Below are positions 42,071 to 50,607 of a DNA stretch of 52,999 bases, one piece after another. Each line of letters begins with the position of its first letter. Positions within the stretch are counted from its first letter, which is position 1. The translations under genes and the position numbers were made by a program. Source of the DNA: Treponema sp. UBA1747 (lineage in GTDB: Bacteria > Spirochaetota > Spirochaetia > Treponematales > Treponemataceae); the NCBI GenBank assembly GCA_002315375.1, contig DCHR01000041.1:1-52999 (forward strand), in the 5' to 3' direction. The notes under the pieces are model-generated. The model worked only from the letters and a program-made list of their open reading frames with translations, was not told where the DNA came from and made no database searches.

Positions 42071-42448
42071 CTAAACCTTATGTTTCTCAAACCAGTCCTT
42101 TATATAATCTTTGTCATATCTTCCGTCACCAACACCCCAGCCCAAATCTATAAGTTCCTCCTGAGTATATTTCAGTTCAACCCCGTTGACCTTAAAGAGA
42201 ACCAGAGCCAGATGAAGGCCGATTCTTTTATTGCCGTCGCAGAAAGGATGATTTTTGGTCATGCCATAATACAGCTGTGCAGCTTTATCAATTATTGTGG
42301 GATAAAGTTCCTGCCCGAAAGTCACCTGAAGAGGATTCATCAAAGCAGAATCAAAAAGACCCGGATCCTTCAAACCATCCATTCCGTTTGTTCTTCTGAT
42401 AAGTGATGTATGTATTCTTATAACCTGTTCGCTTGTAAAGTAAATCAT
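42071..42448 (-). CDS. Doc/Fic-family toxin (death-on-curing type)
   Basis: A 125-residue Fic-fold protein of the Doc subgroup. The active-site motif HPFCDGNKRIG matches HxFx(D/N)GNKR, so the catalytic His and the phosphate-binding loop are intact. Doc enzymes phosphorylate EF-Tu, and other Fic proteins attach AMP to targets. Which applies here is not readable from sequence. The start ATG overlaps the stop of the upstream gene as ATGA (42445-42448), the usual antitoxin-toxin arrangement. The upstream gene is not a recognisable Phd antitoxin. Could also be a domesticated Fic-like enzyme. Confidence 0.85.
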   Translation of the reverse strand: MIYFTSEQVIRIHTSLIRRTNGMDGLKDPGLFDSALMNPLQVTFGQELYPTIIDKAAQLYYGMTKNHPFCDGNKRIGLHLALVLFKVNGVELKYTQEELIDLGWGVGDGRYDKDYIKDWFEKHKV

Positions 42449-42870
42449 TTTCCTAAATTCTCATAAGCTGTCTTATTCTGAGTAATAATTTCATTTGAAA
42501 TTCTCAAAAGTTTATCATTAGAAAGATTCCTGATTCTTTCTTCAGGTTCTTTCTGTCCTACATCAAGTCTCCCGGCTTCAATATCATCAAGCATTTCCTG
42601 CCAGACAGGAAGTTTTGAAAGCTGAAGTGTACAGGCGTCTTCCTGCATATCTGATTCGACATAAGCAAAGAATTCCTCCAAATCAATTCCAGACACAAGG
42701 GGGTTCAATTTGTTCAAAAAATCATCTTTTCCAAGATTTTTAAGCTCCGTCGACTGTTTTTCTGTAATTTCCTGGCGAAATTTCAAAAGCCGGCATACAG
42801 TATCGCGAGTCCAGTTGTAATTATTGAACCGGTTTTCTGCCCGTGTAAAAAGTTCTGTTAAGTGTTCCAT
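42445..42870 (-). CDS. Unrecognised 141-residue partner (candidate antitoxin) of the Doc toxin
   Basis: A 141-residue, mostly helical acidic protein upstream of and overlapping the Doc gene by 4 nt. Position and coupling are those of an antitoxin, but there is no recognisable Phd/YefM, AbrB or ribbon-helix-helix domain and it is about twice the length of Phd. No Fic-inhibitory (S/T)xxxE(G/N) motif is obvious to me, although ENRFNNYN near the start was considered. GGAGG lies 7-8 nt before ATG 42870, and the palindrome TAAGTGATACTTA (42884-42896) lies just upstream, consistent with self-regulation. Function as antitoxin is inferred only from context. Confidence 0.65.
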   Translation of the reverse strand: MEHLTELFTRAENRFNNYNWTRDTVCRLLKFRQEITEKQSTELKNLGKDDFLNKLNPLVSGIDLEEFFAYVESDMQEDACTLQLSKLPVWQEMLDDIEAGRLDVGQKEPEERIRNLSNDKLLRISNEIITQNKTAYENLGK

Positions 42871-42883
42871 GTTTTCCTCCTTG

Positions 42884-42896
42884 TAAGTGATACTTA
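42884..42896 (-). promoter_or_regulatory. Palindrome upstream of the Doc partner gene
   Basis: TAAGT-GAT-ACTTA is a perfect 5+5 dyad between the RBS and AT-rich -10-like sequence (TATTATAAG on the minus strand). Toxin-antitoxin operons are commonly self-repressed from such a position. Confidence 0.45.
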
Positions 42897-42905
42897 TAAT
42901 ATACT

Positions 42906-42940
42906 AAAAAAAAACCGGAATTCTTATGAATTCCGGTTTT
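42906..42940 (-). terminator. Strong terminator of the hypA-hypB-hypB-exported protein operon
   Basis: Perfect 13-bp stem AAAACCGGAATTC/GAATTCCGGTTTT around TTAT, with a run of nine T residues on the minus strand. Confidence 0.95.
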
Positions 42941-42963
42941 CGTTCTTCTTAATTTCTTTTCCT

Positions 42964-43572
42964 CTACTCTTTTTCTTTCTTAGGCTTTTTCTTGAAAAGA
43001 TTTCCCAGGTTCAGTTTGAATTTTACACCGTAGCCCAGGCCATTTTTATAGTATTTTCTGATGTCCTCAGGAGCTTTTTCAGGGGAAATCTGGAATTTAT
43101 AATTCACAAAGATTTCAAAAAATGAAACATCCCAAAGATTGAACTTCCAGCCTGTTTCAGGAGCCACAAACATAAGGTAACCGTTGGTTTTATCTTCGGC
43201 TTTTTTGTAAAGGAACAGATCTGTTTCTGCCATGGCACCCACATACATAAGGTTAAGTTTCTTTCCGAAAGGATAAACAAAGGCACCGGCTTCAAGGCCA
43301 ACTGTTGTAAGAACCGAATCCTTCCAGGGATTCCAGCTTGTCATATGGGAAAAATCCGCTTTATACGAGGTAAAATCTGTAAAAGCTTTTTCGTATCCCA
43401 GGTCCAGTCCCCAGCCAAAACTTCTTAATCCGTGGCCTTTATAACCTACGTCAAAAGAAAAAATCTGGTCCTTTGAAAAATCAAACTCTTTTTTGCTGGT
43501 TTTTGCTGAAAGAACTGCCGTCAGTGAAAGCAGAATAAATGCTGCATAAATTGTTTTTCTGATTTTTTTCAT
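42964..43572 (-). CDS. Exported, barrel-like protein of unknown function
   Basis: A 202-residue protein with a Sec signal peptide (about 1-23, cleavage near VLSA-KT). The mature part has alternating aromatic/polar strands and Gly-rich turns (GYKGHGLRSFGWGLDLGYE), reminiscent of small outer-membrane beta-barrels, and ends in a Lys/Glu tail. It lacks the terminal aromatic of classical barrels, so the outer-membrane call is tentative. It starts 29 nt after the second hypB stop and ends just before a strong terminator, so it is probably the last gene of the hyp operon. A role in nickel entry could be imagined from context but nothing in the sequence shows it. Confidence 0.6.
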   Translation of the reverse strand: MKKIRKTIYAAFILLSLTAVLSAKTSKKEFDFSKDQIFSFDVGYKGHGLRSFGWGLDLGYEKAFTDFTSYKADFSHMTSWNPWKDSVLTTVGLEAGAFVYPFGKKLNLMYVGAMAETDLFLYKKAEDKTNGYLMFVAPETGWKFNLWDVSFFEIFVNYKFQISPEKAPEDIRKYYKNGLGYGVKFKLNLGNLFKKKPKKEKE

Positions 43573-43601
43573 ATTTACTCCTAAAAAATGCCAATTATAG
43601 T

Positions 43602-44309
43602 TTATTTTGCAGAAACCTGTTCCCGAATCCAGTCACAGAACTCATCCATACCTTCTCCGGTTTTAGCACTCAAACTGATAATTTTTGCCTTTGGATTCAA
43701 ATCCAGGATGTATTTTCGGGCCAGTTCTTCATCAAAACTGAAGAAATCCTTCGTATCCATTTTGCTCAGAACCACCAGATCGCAGATACTGAACATGAGC
43801 GGATATTTCAAAGGCTTGTCGTGACCTTCAGGAACACTTAAAATCATCATGTTTTTATGGGCGCCTGTATCAAATTCAGCAGGACAAACAAGATTCCCGA
43901 TATTCTCAAGAAAAAGAATATCAAAACCGTCTTTTGTTTCCTCATTGTCTTTACATCCGCCTAAATCCCCATGTTCCTTTTCAAATTCCATGATGGCTTT
44001 ACCTGTCATTTCGGCATCGATATGACAGAGGCCGCCGTTATGAATCTGAAGGCATGGAACTCCGGTAGCGTCAGAAACCTTCTGGGCATCCAGCGAAGAC
44101 TCAATATCAACGTCCATTTCACCAATATTGTATTCTTTTTTTAACATGTTGATAGCTTTTGTAAGTAAAGTTGTCTTTCCAGACCCTGGTGACGACATTA
44201 CATTGAGCATGAACACGCCTTTTTCTGTTAAATCAGCGCGAAGCTGGTCAGCCATCAGGTTGTTTGTATTAAATACGTTTTCATGAACTTCAATTACGCG
44301 GACCGCCAT
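43602..44309 (-). CDS. hypB: HypB-type nickel-insertion GTPase (distal copy)
   Basis: A 235-residue SIMIBI GTPase that helps load nickel into an enzyme, classically [NiFe]-hydrogenase. ATG 44309 is preferred over 44348 because the upstream codons lie in the preceding gene and HypB proteins start near this point. P-loop SSPGSGKTT, metal site GGLCHID and IGNLVCPAEFDTGAH with the Cys-His and second Cys are present. The guanine-specificity motif is SKMD instead of NKxD, a change that may alter nucleotide preference. The N-terminal CxxCGC nickel motif of E. coli HypB is absent. It starts 1 nt after the other hypB stop. Confidence 0.88.
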   Translation of the reverse strand: MAVRVIEVHENVFNTNNLMADQLRADLTEKGVFMLNVMSSPGSGKTTLLTKAINMLKKEYNIGEMDVDIESSLDAQKVSDATGVPCLQIHNGGLCHIDAEMTGKAIMEFEKEHGDLGGCKDNEETKDGFDILFLENIGNLVCPAEFDTGAHKNMMILSVPEGHDKPLKYPLMFSICDLVVLSKMDTKDFFSFDEELARKYILDLNPKAKIISLSAKTGEGMDEFCDWIREQVSAK

Positions 44310-44310
44310 A

Positions 44311-45048
44311 TTATACTTCCTTTCCGTGGGCCAGAGCCAGGGCTTCAAGGCCTTTTTTCAGAGCATCAGGGCTTTCAGGAATCTCTTTCAGGGCTTTTTC
44401 CAGATATTTGATCCAAGGATCTTCAGGCCCGAAACCTTTCCCTGTTTTACTGCTTACAAAGAAAACCTGGGCCTCGGGATTCAGTTTTTTGATTCTTTCT
44501 ACAGCAAGTTCCCGGTTAAAATCAAAGACACATTCAGCATCAATTTTATTAACCAGAACCACATCACTTACCTGATAAACCAGAGGATATTTTGCAGGCT
44601 TGTCATCACCTTCCGGCACCGAAAGTATTGTGATATTAATGTGTGCACCGGTATCAAATTCTGCAGGACAAACCAGATTTCCTACATTTTCTATGAAAAT
44701 AATATCTGCATCAGAGGTTCCCATTGCATCCAGTCCCTGCTTTGTCATGGCAGCATCCATGTGGCACATGCCGCCTGTATGAAGCTGGATAGATTTCCCT
44801 CCGCCAGCCTGAATTGTTTCTGCATCAACTGAAGCATCGATGTCACATTCCATTACAGCAACGCGGGGTCTGTCCCCTTTGTTTTTAAAAGCTTCTATGG
44901 TTCTGAGAAGCGAGGTGGTCTTCCCGCTCCCCGGACTGCTCATTACGTTTATCATCAGCTTTCCCGCAGCCTTAAGTTCTGCACGGATGCCGTCAGCAGT
45001 GACTTCGTTTTCTTTGAAAATGTCCTGCTTTAATTCAAGGATTGTCAT
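44311..45048 (-). CDS. hypB: HypB-type nickel-insertion GTPase (proximal copy)
   Basis: A 245-residue HypB with fully standard motifs: P-loop SSPGSGKTTS, GGMCHMDAAM, VGNLVCPAEFDTGAH and NKID. It also lacks the N-terminal CxxCGC motif and has no His-rich stretch. It shares the main motifs with the distal copy but has diverged considerably elsewhere, so the pair is not a recent duplication. hypA overlaps its start by 14 nt. No hydrogenase subunit, hypC, hypD, hypE or hypF is in the window, so the client enzyme is encoded elsewhere or is not a hydrogenase. Confidence 0.92.
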   Translation of the reverse strand: MTILELKQDIFKENEVTADGIRAELKAAGKLMINVMSSPGSGKTTSLLRTIEAFKNKGDRPRVAVMECDIDASVDAETIQAGGGKSIQLHTGGMCHMDAAMTKQGLDAMGTSDADIIFIENVGNLVCPAEFDTGAHINITILSVPEGDDKPAKYPLVYQVSDVVLVNKIDAECVFDFNRELAVERIKKLNPEAQVFFVSSKTGKGFGPEDPWIKYLEKALKEIPESPDALKKGLEALALAHGKEV

Positions 45049-45388
45049 AAACGCCTATTTCCTTAATATTGAATTCATTTCCCCTCAGAAGATAAGTTTT
45101 CTTGCTCTGACAGTGAGGACAGATTTTCCCGTAAACCACAGTTTCATATTCAGACTTGCAGTCTTCACAGAAAGTCACGGCTTTCAGAGTTTCGATTTTA
45201 AGTTCTGTGGTTTCAGTTTCCTTTTCTTTTTTACGTGCCCAGTTCCAGCAGTCTATAAGCTGTTCATGAATAACGCCTGAAACTTCACCGATTTCAAGAG
45301 TAACGAAATCGATTTTATCTATCTGATTTTCCTGCGCTACTTTCTTCACGTCGCGGACAACGTAAAAAGTAACTCCCAGTTCGTGCAT
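45035..45388 (-). CDS. hypA: HypA nickel chaperone
   Basis: A 117-residue metallochaperone that hands nickel to the client enzyme with HypB. The N-terminal MHELG supplies the nickel-binding Met-His-Glu. The zinc site is CEDC...CPHC (about residues 75-95). The length is typical. AAAGGA lies 8-9 nt before ATG 45388. First gene of hypA-hypB-hypB. Confidence 0.93.
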   Translation of the reverse strand: MHELGVTFYVVRDVKKVAQENQIDKIDFVTLEIGEVSGVIHEQLIDCWNWARKKEKETETTELKIETLKAVTFCEDCKSEYETVVYGKICPHCQSKKTYLLRGNEFNIKEIGVYDNP

Positions 45389-45422
45389 AATACGGTCCTT
45401 TAGGTATATTTGCTGTTATCTG

Positions 45423-45445
45423 AAAAAGGCGCCCCAAGGGGCGCC
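45423..45445 (-). terminator. Terminator of the Fe-S/FAD oxidoreductase gene
   Basis: Perfect 8-bp GC stem GGCGCCCC/GGGGCGCC with a 2-nt core loop and TTTTT on the minus strand. It separates the oxidoreductase from hypA, although both are on the same strand. Confidence 0.92.
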
Positions 45446-45466
45446 CGTTAAAAATTCAGCGTTTTA

Positions 45467-48307
45467 TTAGTGCTCGATTTTCTTGTGAGTGATGATTTTT
45501 GCAACACGCTTCAGCTGATAAGGAAGAATTTCCTTGAACTTATCTTCTGCAGGCACCATCTTTGAACATTCAGGATGATCGCGTTTCAGACTGATTGCAT
45601 CAAATGCACACTTGGTTGTACAAACACCACAACCGATACATTTGTTAGAGTCAACAATTGTTGCACCACAACCAAGACAGCGGGCAGTTTCCTTCATTAC
45701 TTCTTCTTCTGTCAAAGTAATCTTATAGTTCTTGAAAGTCGGCCATTTTTCCAGGTCCATTCCCTCTTTCTGTTTTGGTCCGTTGTCATAATTTTCAACC
45801 AGAATATCGTCTTTATCCAGTTCTTTGAATTCCCAGCGGTTACGTCCTGTAACCATATGTCCGTTATGAACATAACGATGAAGACTTTCTGCTGCAATCT
45901 TTCCCTGAGCAATAGCATCGATAGCGAACTTAGGACCTGTGTAAACGTCTCCACCTACGAAGATATCTTTTGCACCTGTCTGGAATGTAAGACGGTCAGC
46001 CTGGATTGCAGGTCCCTTGAATTCAACAGGTTCGTTCTTAACAAGGTCACCCCATACTGAAGCCTGTCCCACAGCAAAAATGATTCTTTCACAGCCAATT
46101 GTGATTGTTTCATTTTCATCATATTTAGGAGCAAACTTTTTACGTCCGTCCACTTCTTCGAATACAGAAAGACATTTCTTGAATACAATGCCCGAAACCT
46201 TTCCGTCTGTAACCAGAACTTCTTTTGGTCCCCAGCCGCATCTGATTCCGATTCCATCATCACCGGCTTCTTTCTGTTCTTCTTTGCTTGCCGGCATTTC
46301 AGCTTCACTTTCAAGACAAACCTGAGTTACATAATTGGCACCGCTTCTTATACTTACACGGGAAGCATCGATGGCAACGTTTCCACCGCCTACAACAACT
46401 ACGCGGCCTTCGAATTTTTCATCGCCGCAGTTTGCATTGTGCAGGTATTCAATGGCAGTCATTGTTCCTTCTGCATCATCGTTTGGAACTCCAGGACGGC
46501 GGCCGGCAGAACATCCGATTGCAATATAGAAGGCCTTGTATCCTTCATCACGGAGCTGCTGGATTGTTACATCCTTTCCAACTTCTACGCCTGTACGGAT
46601 TTCAGCACCCATCTGTTTGATGATATCGATTTCTGCTGCAACTACATCCTTTTCAAGTTTGTATGATGGAATACCATAGCGGAGCATACCGCCGGCTTCA
46701 GGATATTTTTCAAATACAGTTGGCTTGTACCCCTTTTCTGCCAGATAGAAGGCAGCTGTAAGACCTGCAGGACCACCACCAACAATGGCGATTTTTTCAT
46801 CAAAGTGATCCATGTGAATTGAAGCAGGAATTACTACAGGAGGAACATAACGGGTTTCCGCCTTCAGGTCACGTTCTGCAATAAAGCGCTTAACTGCATC
46901 GATTGAAACAGCCTTGTCTACCTTACAGCGGGTACATGCATCTTCACATCTTCTGTTACAGATTGCACCGCAGACTGCCGGGAAAGGATTCTGACGTTTG
47001 ATAAGAGCCAGAGCTTCTGTGAATTTTCCCTGGTTTGCAAGTTTCAGGTAACCCTGAACTGCAATGTGTGCAGGACATGCTGTTTTACAAGGAGCAGTTC
47101 CTGTTTCATGAACGTTGATACGGTTATTGTCGCGGTAATTGTAATCGTATTTTTCTTTTCCCCACTTAACTGCGTCAGGAAGTTCAGCCTTAGGATACTT
47201 AACTTTTGTTCCGTCCGCCTTCTTAAGTTTCTGACCAAGACGTGTAGCACCAGCCGGACAGTATTCAACACAACGGCCGCAGGCAACACATTTTGCTTCA
47301 TCGACATGAGCAACATAAGCAGAACGGCTCATGTTTGGAGTATTGAAGAGCTGTGAAGTACGAAGGGCGTTACAGATTTCTACGTTACAGTTACAGATAC
47401 CGAAAATCTTGTTTTCACCGTCGATGTTTGTAATCTGGTGAACAAAACCGTTGTCTTCCGCACGTTTCAGAATGGCCAGGGCTTCTTCTTTTGTAATGTC
47501 GTGACCTTTTCCGGTTTCGCGACAGTAGTCTGCGAAATCGCCTACTCCGATACACCAGCCAAAGTCATCATCAGCACATCCGTCGCCGATTGCCTTGCGG
47601 CTTGCACGGCAGGAACATCGGCCAACACCGATTTTTCCTTCGTATTTAGAAAGCCAGTATGAAAGTTTTTCAATATCGATGGCTTCGTTTTCCATGGAAA
47701 TAGCTTTTTCAACCGGAATAACGTGCATTCCGACACCGGCGCCTCCAGGAGGAACCATCTGTGTAATGCCTTCCAGCGGAATGTATGTCATGCGTTCAAA
47801 GAATGCGGCAATATCCGGATGATCCTTCAGACGAGGACTGTCTGTTTTTCCGTCTTTTACATAAGTTTCTTCCATGTTGAAAAGTTCGGCTGACCCCGGA
47901 ACAAACATTGGAAGAAGGTAACGGCGCTCACTCTGAGGAGCTGTACGTCCGTTGTGGTCATAATGATAACCGTAATCGTATTCGATAAGTCCGATGTAAG
48001 ACATCTGATCCAGAAGTTCCTGAAGTCTCTCAGGAGCAACTGACGGATTCATTTTTTTCAGTTCATCAAAGGTGTAATGGTGTCTTTTTTCCATGGTCAG
48101 AGCAACATCTGCCATTTCATCAGAAATGATTTCGGCAAGTCCCCAGTATTCAGGATCAGCTACAGTAACCTTGCCCAGAATATGTCCGGCAACATCAGTA
48201 ATTTTTTTGCCGAGTTTTATGATTTTTTCGCTTGGAGGGTTGTCTTTAGAGTGATTTGCAACCCAGGCCTCATACTGTTTCATTGGTGATTCTTTCTGAT
48301 CTGCCAT
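45467..48307 (-). CDS. Multi-domain Fe-S/FAD oxidoreductase of the GltD type
   Basis: A 946-residue NAD(P)H-linked electron-transfer flavoprotein. Domain order: an N-terminal domain (about 1-330) with the Cys patterns GRCSCRASRK and ICNCNVEIC; a ferredoxin motif CVACGRCVEYCP (about 341-352); the GltD-type Fe-S domain (CKTACPAHI, AVCGAICNRRCEDACTR, about 408-470); FAD and NAD(P) Rossmann folds starting IAIVGGGPAGLTAAFY and VVVVGGGNVAIDASR; and a C-terminal pair of Cys motifs (CLGCGAT, CIGCGVCTTKCAFDAI). It resembles glutamate synthase small subunits fused to ferredoxin modules, but no glutamate synthase large subunit is near. It could pass electrons between NAD(P)H and ferredoxin, perhaps by bifurcation. 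It is divergent from the enoate-reductase/AcnX operon. Confidence 0.85.
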   Translation of the reverse strand: MADQKESPMKQYEAWVANHSKDNPPSEKIIKLGKKITDVAGHILGKVTVADPEYWGLAEIISDEMADVALTMEKRHHYTFDELKKMNPSVAPERLQELLDQMSYIGLIEYDYGYHYDHNGRTAPQSERRYLLPMFVPGSAELFNMEETYVKDGKTDSPRLKDHPDIAAFFERMTYIPLEGITQMVPPGGAGVGMHVIPVEKAISMENEAIDIEKLSYWLSKYEGKIGVGRCSCRASRKAIGDGCADDDFGWCIGVGDFADYCRETGKGHDITKEEALAILKRAEDNGFVHQITNIDGENKIFGICNCNVEICNALRTSQLFNTPNMSRSAYVAHVDEAKCVACGRCVEYCPAGATRLGQKLKKADGTKVKYPKAELPDAVKWGKEKYDYNYRDNNRINVHETGTAPCKTACPAHIAVQGYLKLANQGKFTEALALIKRQNPFPAVCGAICNRRCEDACTRCKVDKAVSIDAVKRFIAERDLKAETRYVPPVVIPASIHMDHFDEKIAIVGGGPAGLTAAFYLAEKGYKPTVFEKYPEAGGMLRYGIPSYKLEKDVVAAEIDIIKQMGAEIRTGVEVGKDVTIQQLRDEGYKAFYIAIGCSAGRRPGVPNDDAEGTMTAIEYLHNANCGDEKFEGRVVVVGGGNVAIDASRVSIRSGANYVTQVCLESEAEMPASKEEQKEAGDDGIGIRCGWGPKEVLVTDGKVSGIVFKKCLSVFEEVDGRKKFAPKYDENETITIGCERIIFAVGQASVWGDLVKNEPVEFKGPAIQADRLTFQTGAKDIFVGGDVYTGPKFAIDAIAQGKIAAESLHRYVHNGHMVTGRNRWEFKELDKDDILVENYDNGPKQKEGMDLEKWPTFKNYKITLTEEEVMKETARCLGCGATIVDSNKCIGCGVCTTKCAFDAISLKRDHPECSKMVPAEDKFKEILPYQLKRVAKIITHKKIEH

Positions 48308-48365
48308 GAAATACCCCTGTTAAATAAAATATGTCTCTCTAAAAACTTTTTGAATTAATAGAAAA

Positions 48366-48417
48366 ATTATCTCACAGGAAACGTCATTTGTCCAATTAAA
48401 AATGATAGTCAGACTAT
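48366..48417. promoter_or_regulatory. Divergent control region: oxidoreductase promoter and palindromic operator
   Basis: On the minus strand TTGGAC (48395-48390) and GATAAT (48371-48366) are 18 nt apart, a plausible promoter for the oxidoreductase gene. Just upstream of it lies the 13-bp palindrome ATAGTC-A-GACTAT (48405-48417), between the two divergent promoters and able to control both. Confidence 0.5.
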
Positions 48418-48467
48418 TATCCCCCCTTAATCACCCTTTTTGTAAAGATTTCCCGACCGGATTTATT

Positions 48468-48496
48468 TTGCCATCTGAAAATTTCCATAATATACT
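48468..48496 (+). promoter_or_regulatory. Promoter of the enoate reductase/AcnX operon
   Basis: -35 TTGCCA (48468-48473), 17-nt spacer and -10 TATACT (48491-48496). The RBS GAGG lies about 10 nt before ATG 48530. Confidence 0.65.
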
Positions 48497-48529
48497 GAAG
48501 GGGAAAAACGAAAAAAGAGGTATTTCTTT

Positions 48530-50587
48530 ATGACAAATGAAATGGAAACTATGATGACCCCGTGGAAAATCGGTAACTGTGAAATCAAGAACCGGTTTGT
48601 CCTCACTTCCATGGGCGGCACAAACCTGCTGGGATGGATGGAAAAACACCATTTTGACAAGGACGGCGCCCGCTTCATTATGGAAGTTGCCAGAAACAAC
48701 TGCGGCCTTGTCCTTCCCGGCTGCCAGCCTGTTTACAATCCTATGTATGGTGCCTGGCTCCACAAAAACAAAAAAATGTTCAAAGACCTGGCCGCATGGA
48801 TGCCGGAATTCCATAAAACCGGAGCAAAGCTTTTTATTCAGCTGACTGCAGGATTCGGCCGTTCCTTCACTGTTTCCAGCATGATGGAAACCCTCTACAA
48901 CAATCCGGTCCTCAATTTTCTTTCAAAACCTGTCATGAACCTGGACAAAATCACTGCTACAGCCAGCCCTTCTCCAAACCGCTGGAGTGACAGACTTCCT
49001 TCCCGCGAAATGACAAAGGCAGAAATCCAGGAATTCATCGATGCTTTTGCAAAATGTGCAAAGCTCTGTAAAGAAGCCGGAGTAGACGGAGTTGAAATCC
49101 ACGCAGTTCACGAAGGCTATCTTCTGGACCAGTTTACCCTGAAATACGTAAACAAACGAACTGATGAATACGGCGGAAGCCTTGAAAACCGCTACCGCTT
49201 TGCCGCAGAAATCGTAAAAGCCATAAAAAAAGAATGTGGTCAGGATTTCCCTGTTTCCCTCCGCTATTCCGTTGTTTCCAAAACCAAAGGATTCCGCGAA
49301 GGTGCACTTCCGGGCGAAGAATTTGTTGAAGCCGGACGTGACATGGCTGAAAGCGAAATCGCAGTAAAGTTCCTTCAGGAAGCTGGCTACGACATGCTGA
49401 ACTGCGATAACGGAACTTATGATGCCTGGTACTGGGCTCATCCGCCTGTTTACATGCCGGAAAACTGCAATCTGGAATATGTTGAACACATAAAGAAATT
49501 TGTAGATATTCCTGTGGTATGTGCAGGCCGTATGACTATAGAAAAAGGTTCAGAATGTATTAAAAATGGAACACTTGATGGCGTCGGATTCGCCAGAAAC
49601 TTCCTTGCAGACCCTGAATGGATTACAAAAACCATTGAAGGACGCACTTCCGACATCCGTCCTTGTATTTTGTGCCATAACGGCTGTTTCAATATGTGCC
49701 ATTACAAAGGTGTTCCAAACGACCAGGCACTTTCAGATTCTCTCCACCTTGCCCGCTGTGCCGTAAATGCCGAGATGCTCCAGTGGAAAAAACACTACAT
49801 CAAAAAAACTTCATCTCCAAAAACCGTTCACATTATCGGCGGCGGAATCGGAGGTATGGAAGCTGCCCGTGTCCTGAAACTAAGAGGTCACAACCCTATT
49901 ATCCATGAAAAATCAGAAAAACTTGGCGGTGCCTTCATCGCGGCCTCTTCAGAAAGCTACAAAGGACGCCTCCGCGAACTTCTGGCCTGGTACGAAAAGC
50001 AGATGGCTGATCTTGCCATTGAAATCAAGTTCAATGACGAAGTGAAAGACATTACTGCCTTCAAAGGTGCTCCTGTCATCGTTGCCACAGGAAGCAAACC
50101 TCGCCAGCTGAAATCAGTTCCGGGCTATGAAAAAATGATTGAAGCCAGCGATTATCTTCTGAATTACAGTGAAAAAACAAAGGGAAAAAAGATTACTGTT
50201 ATTGGCGGCGGCCTAACAGGTTGTGAAATAGCATACGAAGCTGCACTCAATGGAAACGAAGTTTCTATCGTAGAAATGAAAGATGACCTTGTTTCCCAGA
50301 AAGGTGTCTGTCTTGCAAACTCTTCCTATCTCCGCGAATGGTTTGCCTGGAAAAAAGTTCCGGTTTATCTGGAAGCAACCCTTTCAGAAGTCCGGGACGA
50401 TAATGTTTTAATCCGCTTCAAAGACGGCGTCACTCAGGAAATAGAAACTGACCTGGTAATCAGTTCTGCAGGATACATTCCTACCCCGGTTTCAGACAAA
50501 GGCGTTTACCTTGTAGGTGACTGTCTTAAAGTCGGAAACCTTAAATCAGTAATCTGGCGTGCCTACGAAACCGCCATGAAAATCTAG
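48530..50587 (+). CDS. 2-Enoate/2,4-dienoyl-CoA reductase-like Fe-S flavoenzyme
   Basis: A 685-residue NADH:flavin oxidoreductase of the 2-enoate reductase group. Old-yellow-enzyme TIM barrel occupies about 1-370 (PWKIGNCEIKNRF; GVDGVEIHAVHEGYLLDQF; NKRTDEYGGSLENRYRFA). The [4Fe-4S] ligands CILCHNGCFNMC and a later Cys (ARCAVN) follow at about 383-410. FAD and NAD(P) domains begin VHIIGGGIGGMEAAR and ITVIGGGLTGCEIAYEA. Such enzymes reduce the C=C bond of alpha,beta-unsaturated acids or CoA esters. It is first in an operon with both AcnX dehydratase subunits, so its substrate may be the product of that dehydration. An unusual extra Glu interrupts the normal HGAHGYLLDQF active-site strand. Confidence 0.88.
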   Translation: MTNEMETMMTPWKIGNCEIKNRFVLTSMGGTNLLGWMEKHHFDKDGARFIMEVARNNCGLVLPGCQPVYNPMYGAWLHKNKKMFKDLAAWMPEFHKTGAKLFIQLTAGFGRSFTVSSMMETLYNNPVLNFLSKPVMNLDKITATASPSPNRWSDRLPSREMTKAEIQEFIDAFAKCAKLCKEAGVDGVEIHAVHEGYLLDQFTLKYVNKRTDEYGGSLENRYRFAAEIVKAIKKECGQDFPVSLRYSVVSKTKGFREGALPGEEFVEAGRDMAESEIAVKFLQEAGYDMLNCDNGTYDAWYWAHPPVYMPENCNLEYVEHIKKFVDIPVVCAGRMTIEKGSECIKNGTLDGVGFARNFLADPEWITKTIEGRTSDIRPCILCHNGCFNMCHYKGVPNDQALSDSLHLARCAVNAEMLQWKKHYIKKTSSPKTVHIIGGGIGGMEAARVLKLRGHNPIIHEKSEKLGGAFIAASSESYKGRLRELLAWYEKQMADLAIEIKFNDEVKDITAFKGAPVIVATGSKPRQLKSVPGYEKMIEASDYLLNYSEKTKGKKITVIGGGLTGCEIAYEAALNGNEVSIVEMKDDLVSQKGVCLANSSYLREWFAWKKVPVYLEATLSEVRDDNVLIRFKDGVTQEIETDLVISSAGYIPTPVSDKGVYLVGDCLKVGNLKSVIWRAYETAMKI

Positions 50588-50607
50588 TAAAAGGAGTAAT
50601 GAGAACA

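Noticed and set aside
48923..49489. 188-codon minus-strand frame inside the enoate reductase gene
   Set aside because: It is fully covered by the conserved TIM-barrel coding sequence on the other strand and matches no family; it is a shadow frame.
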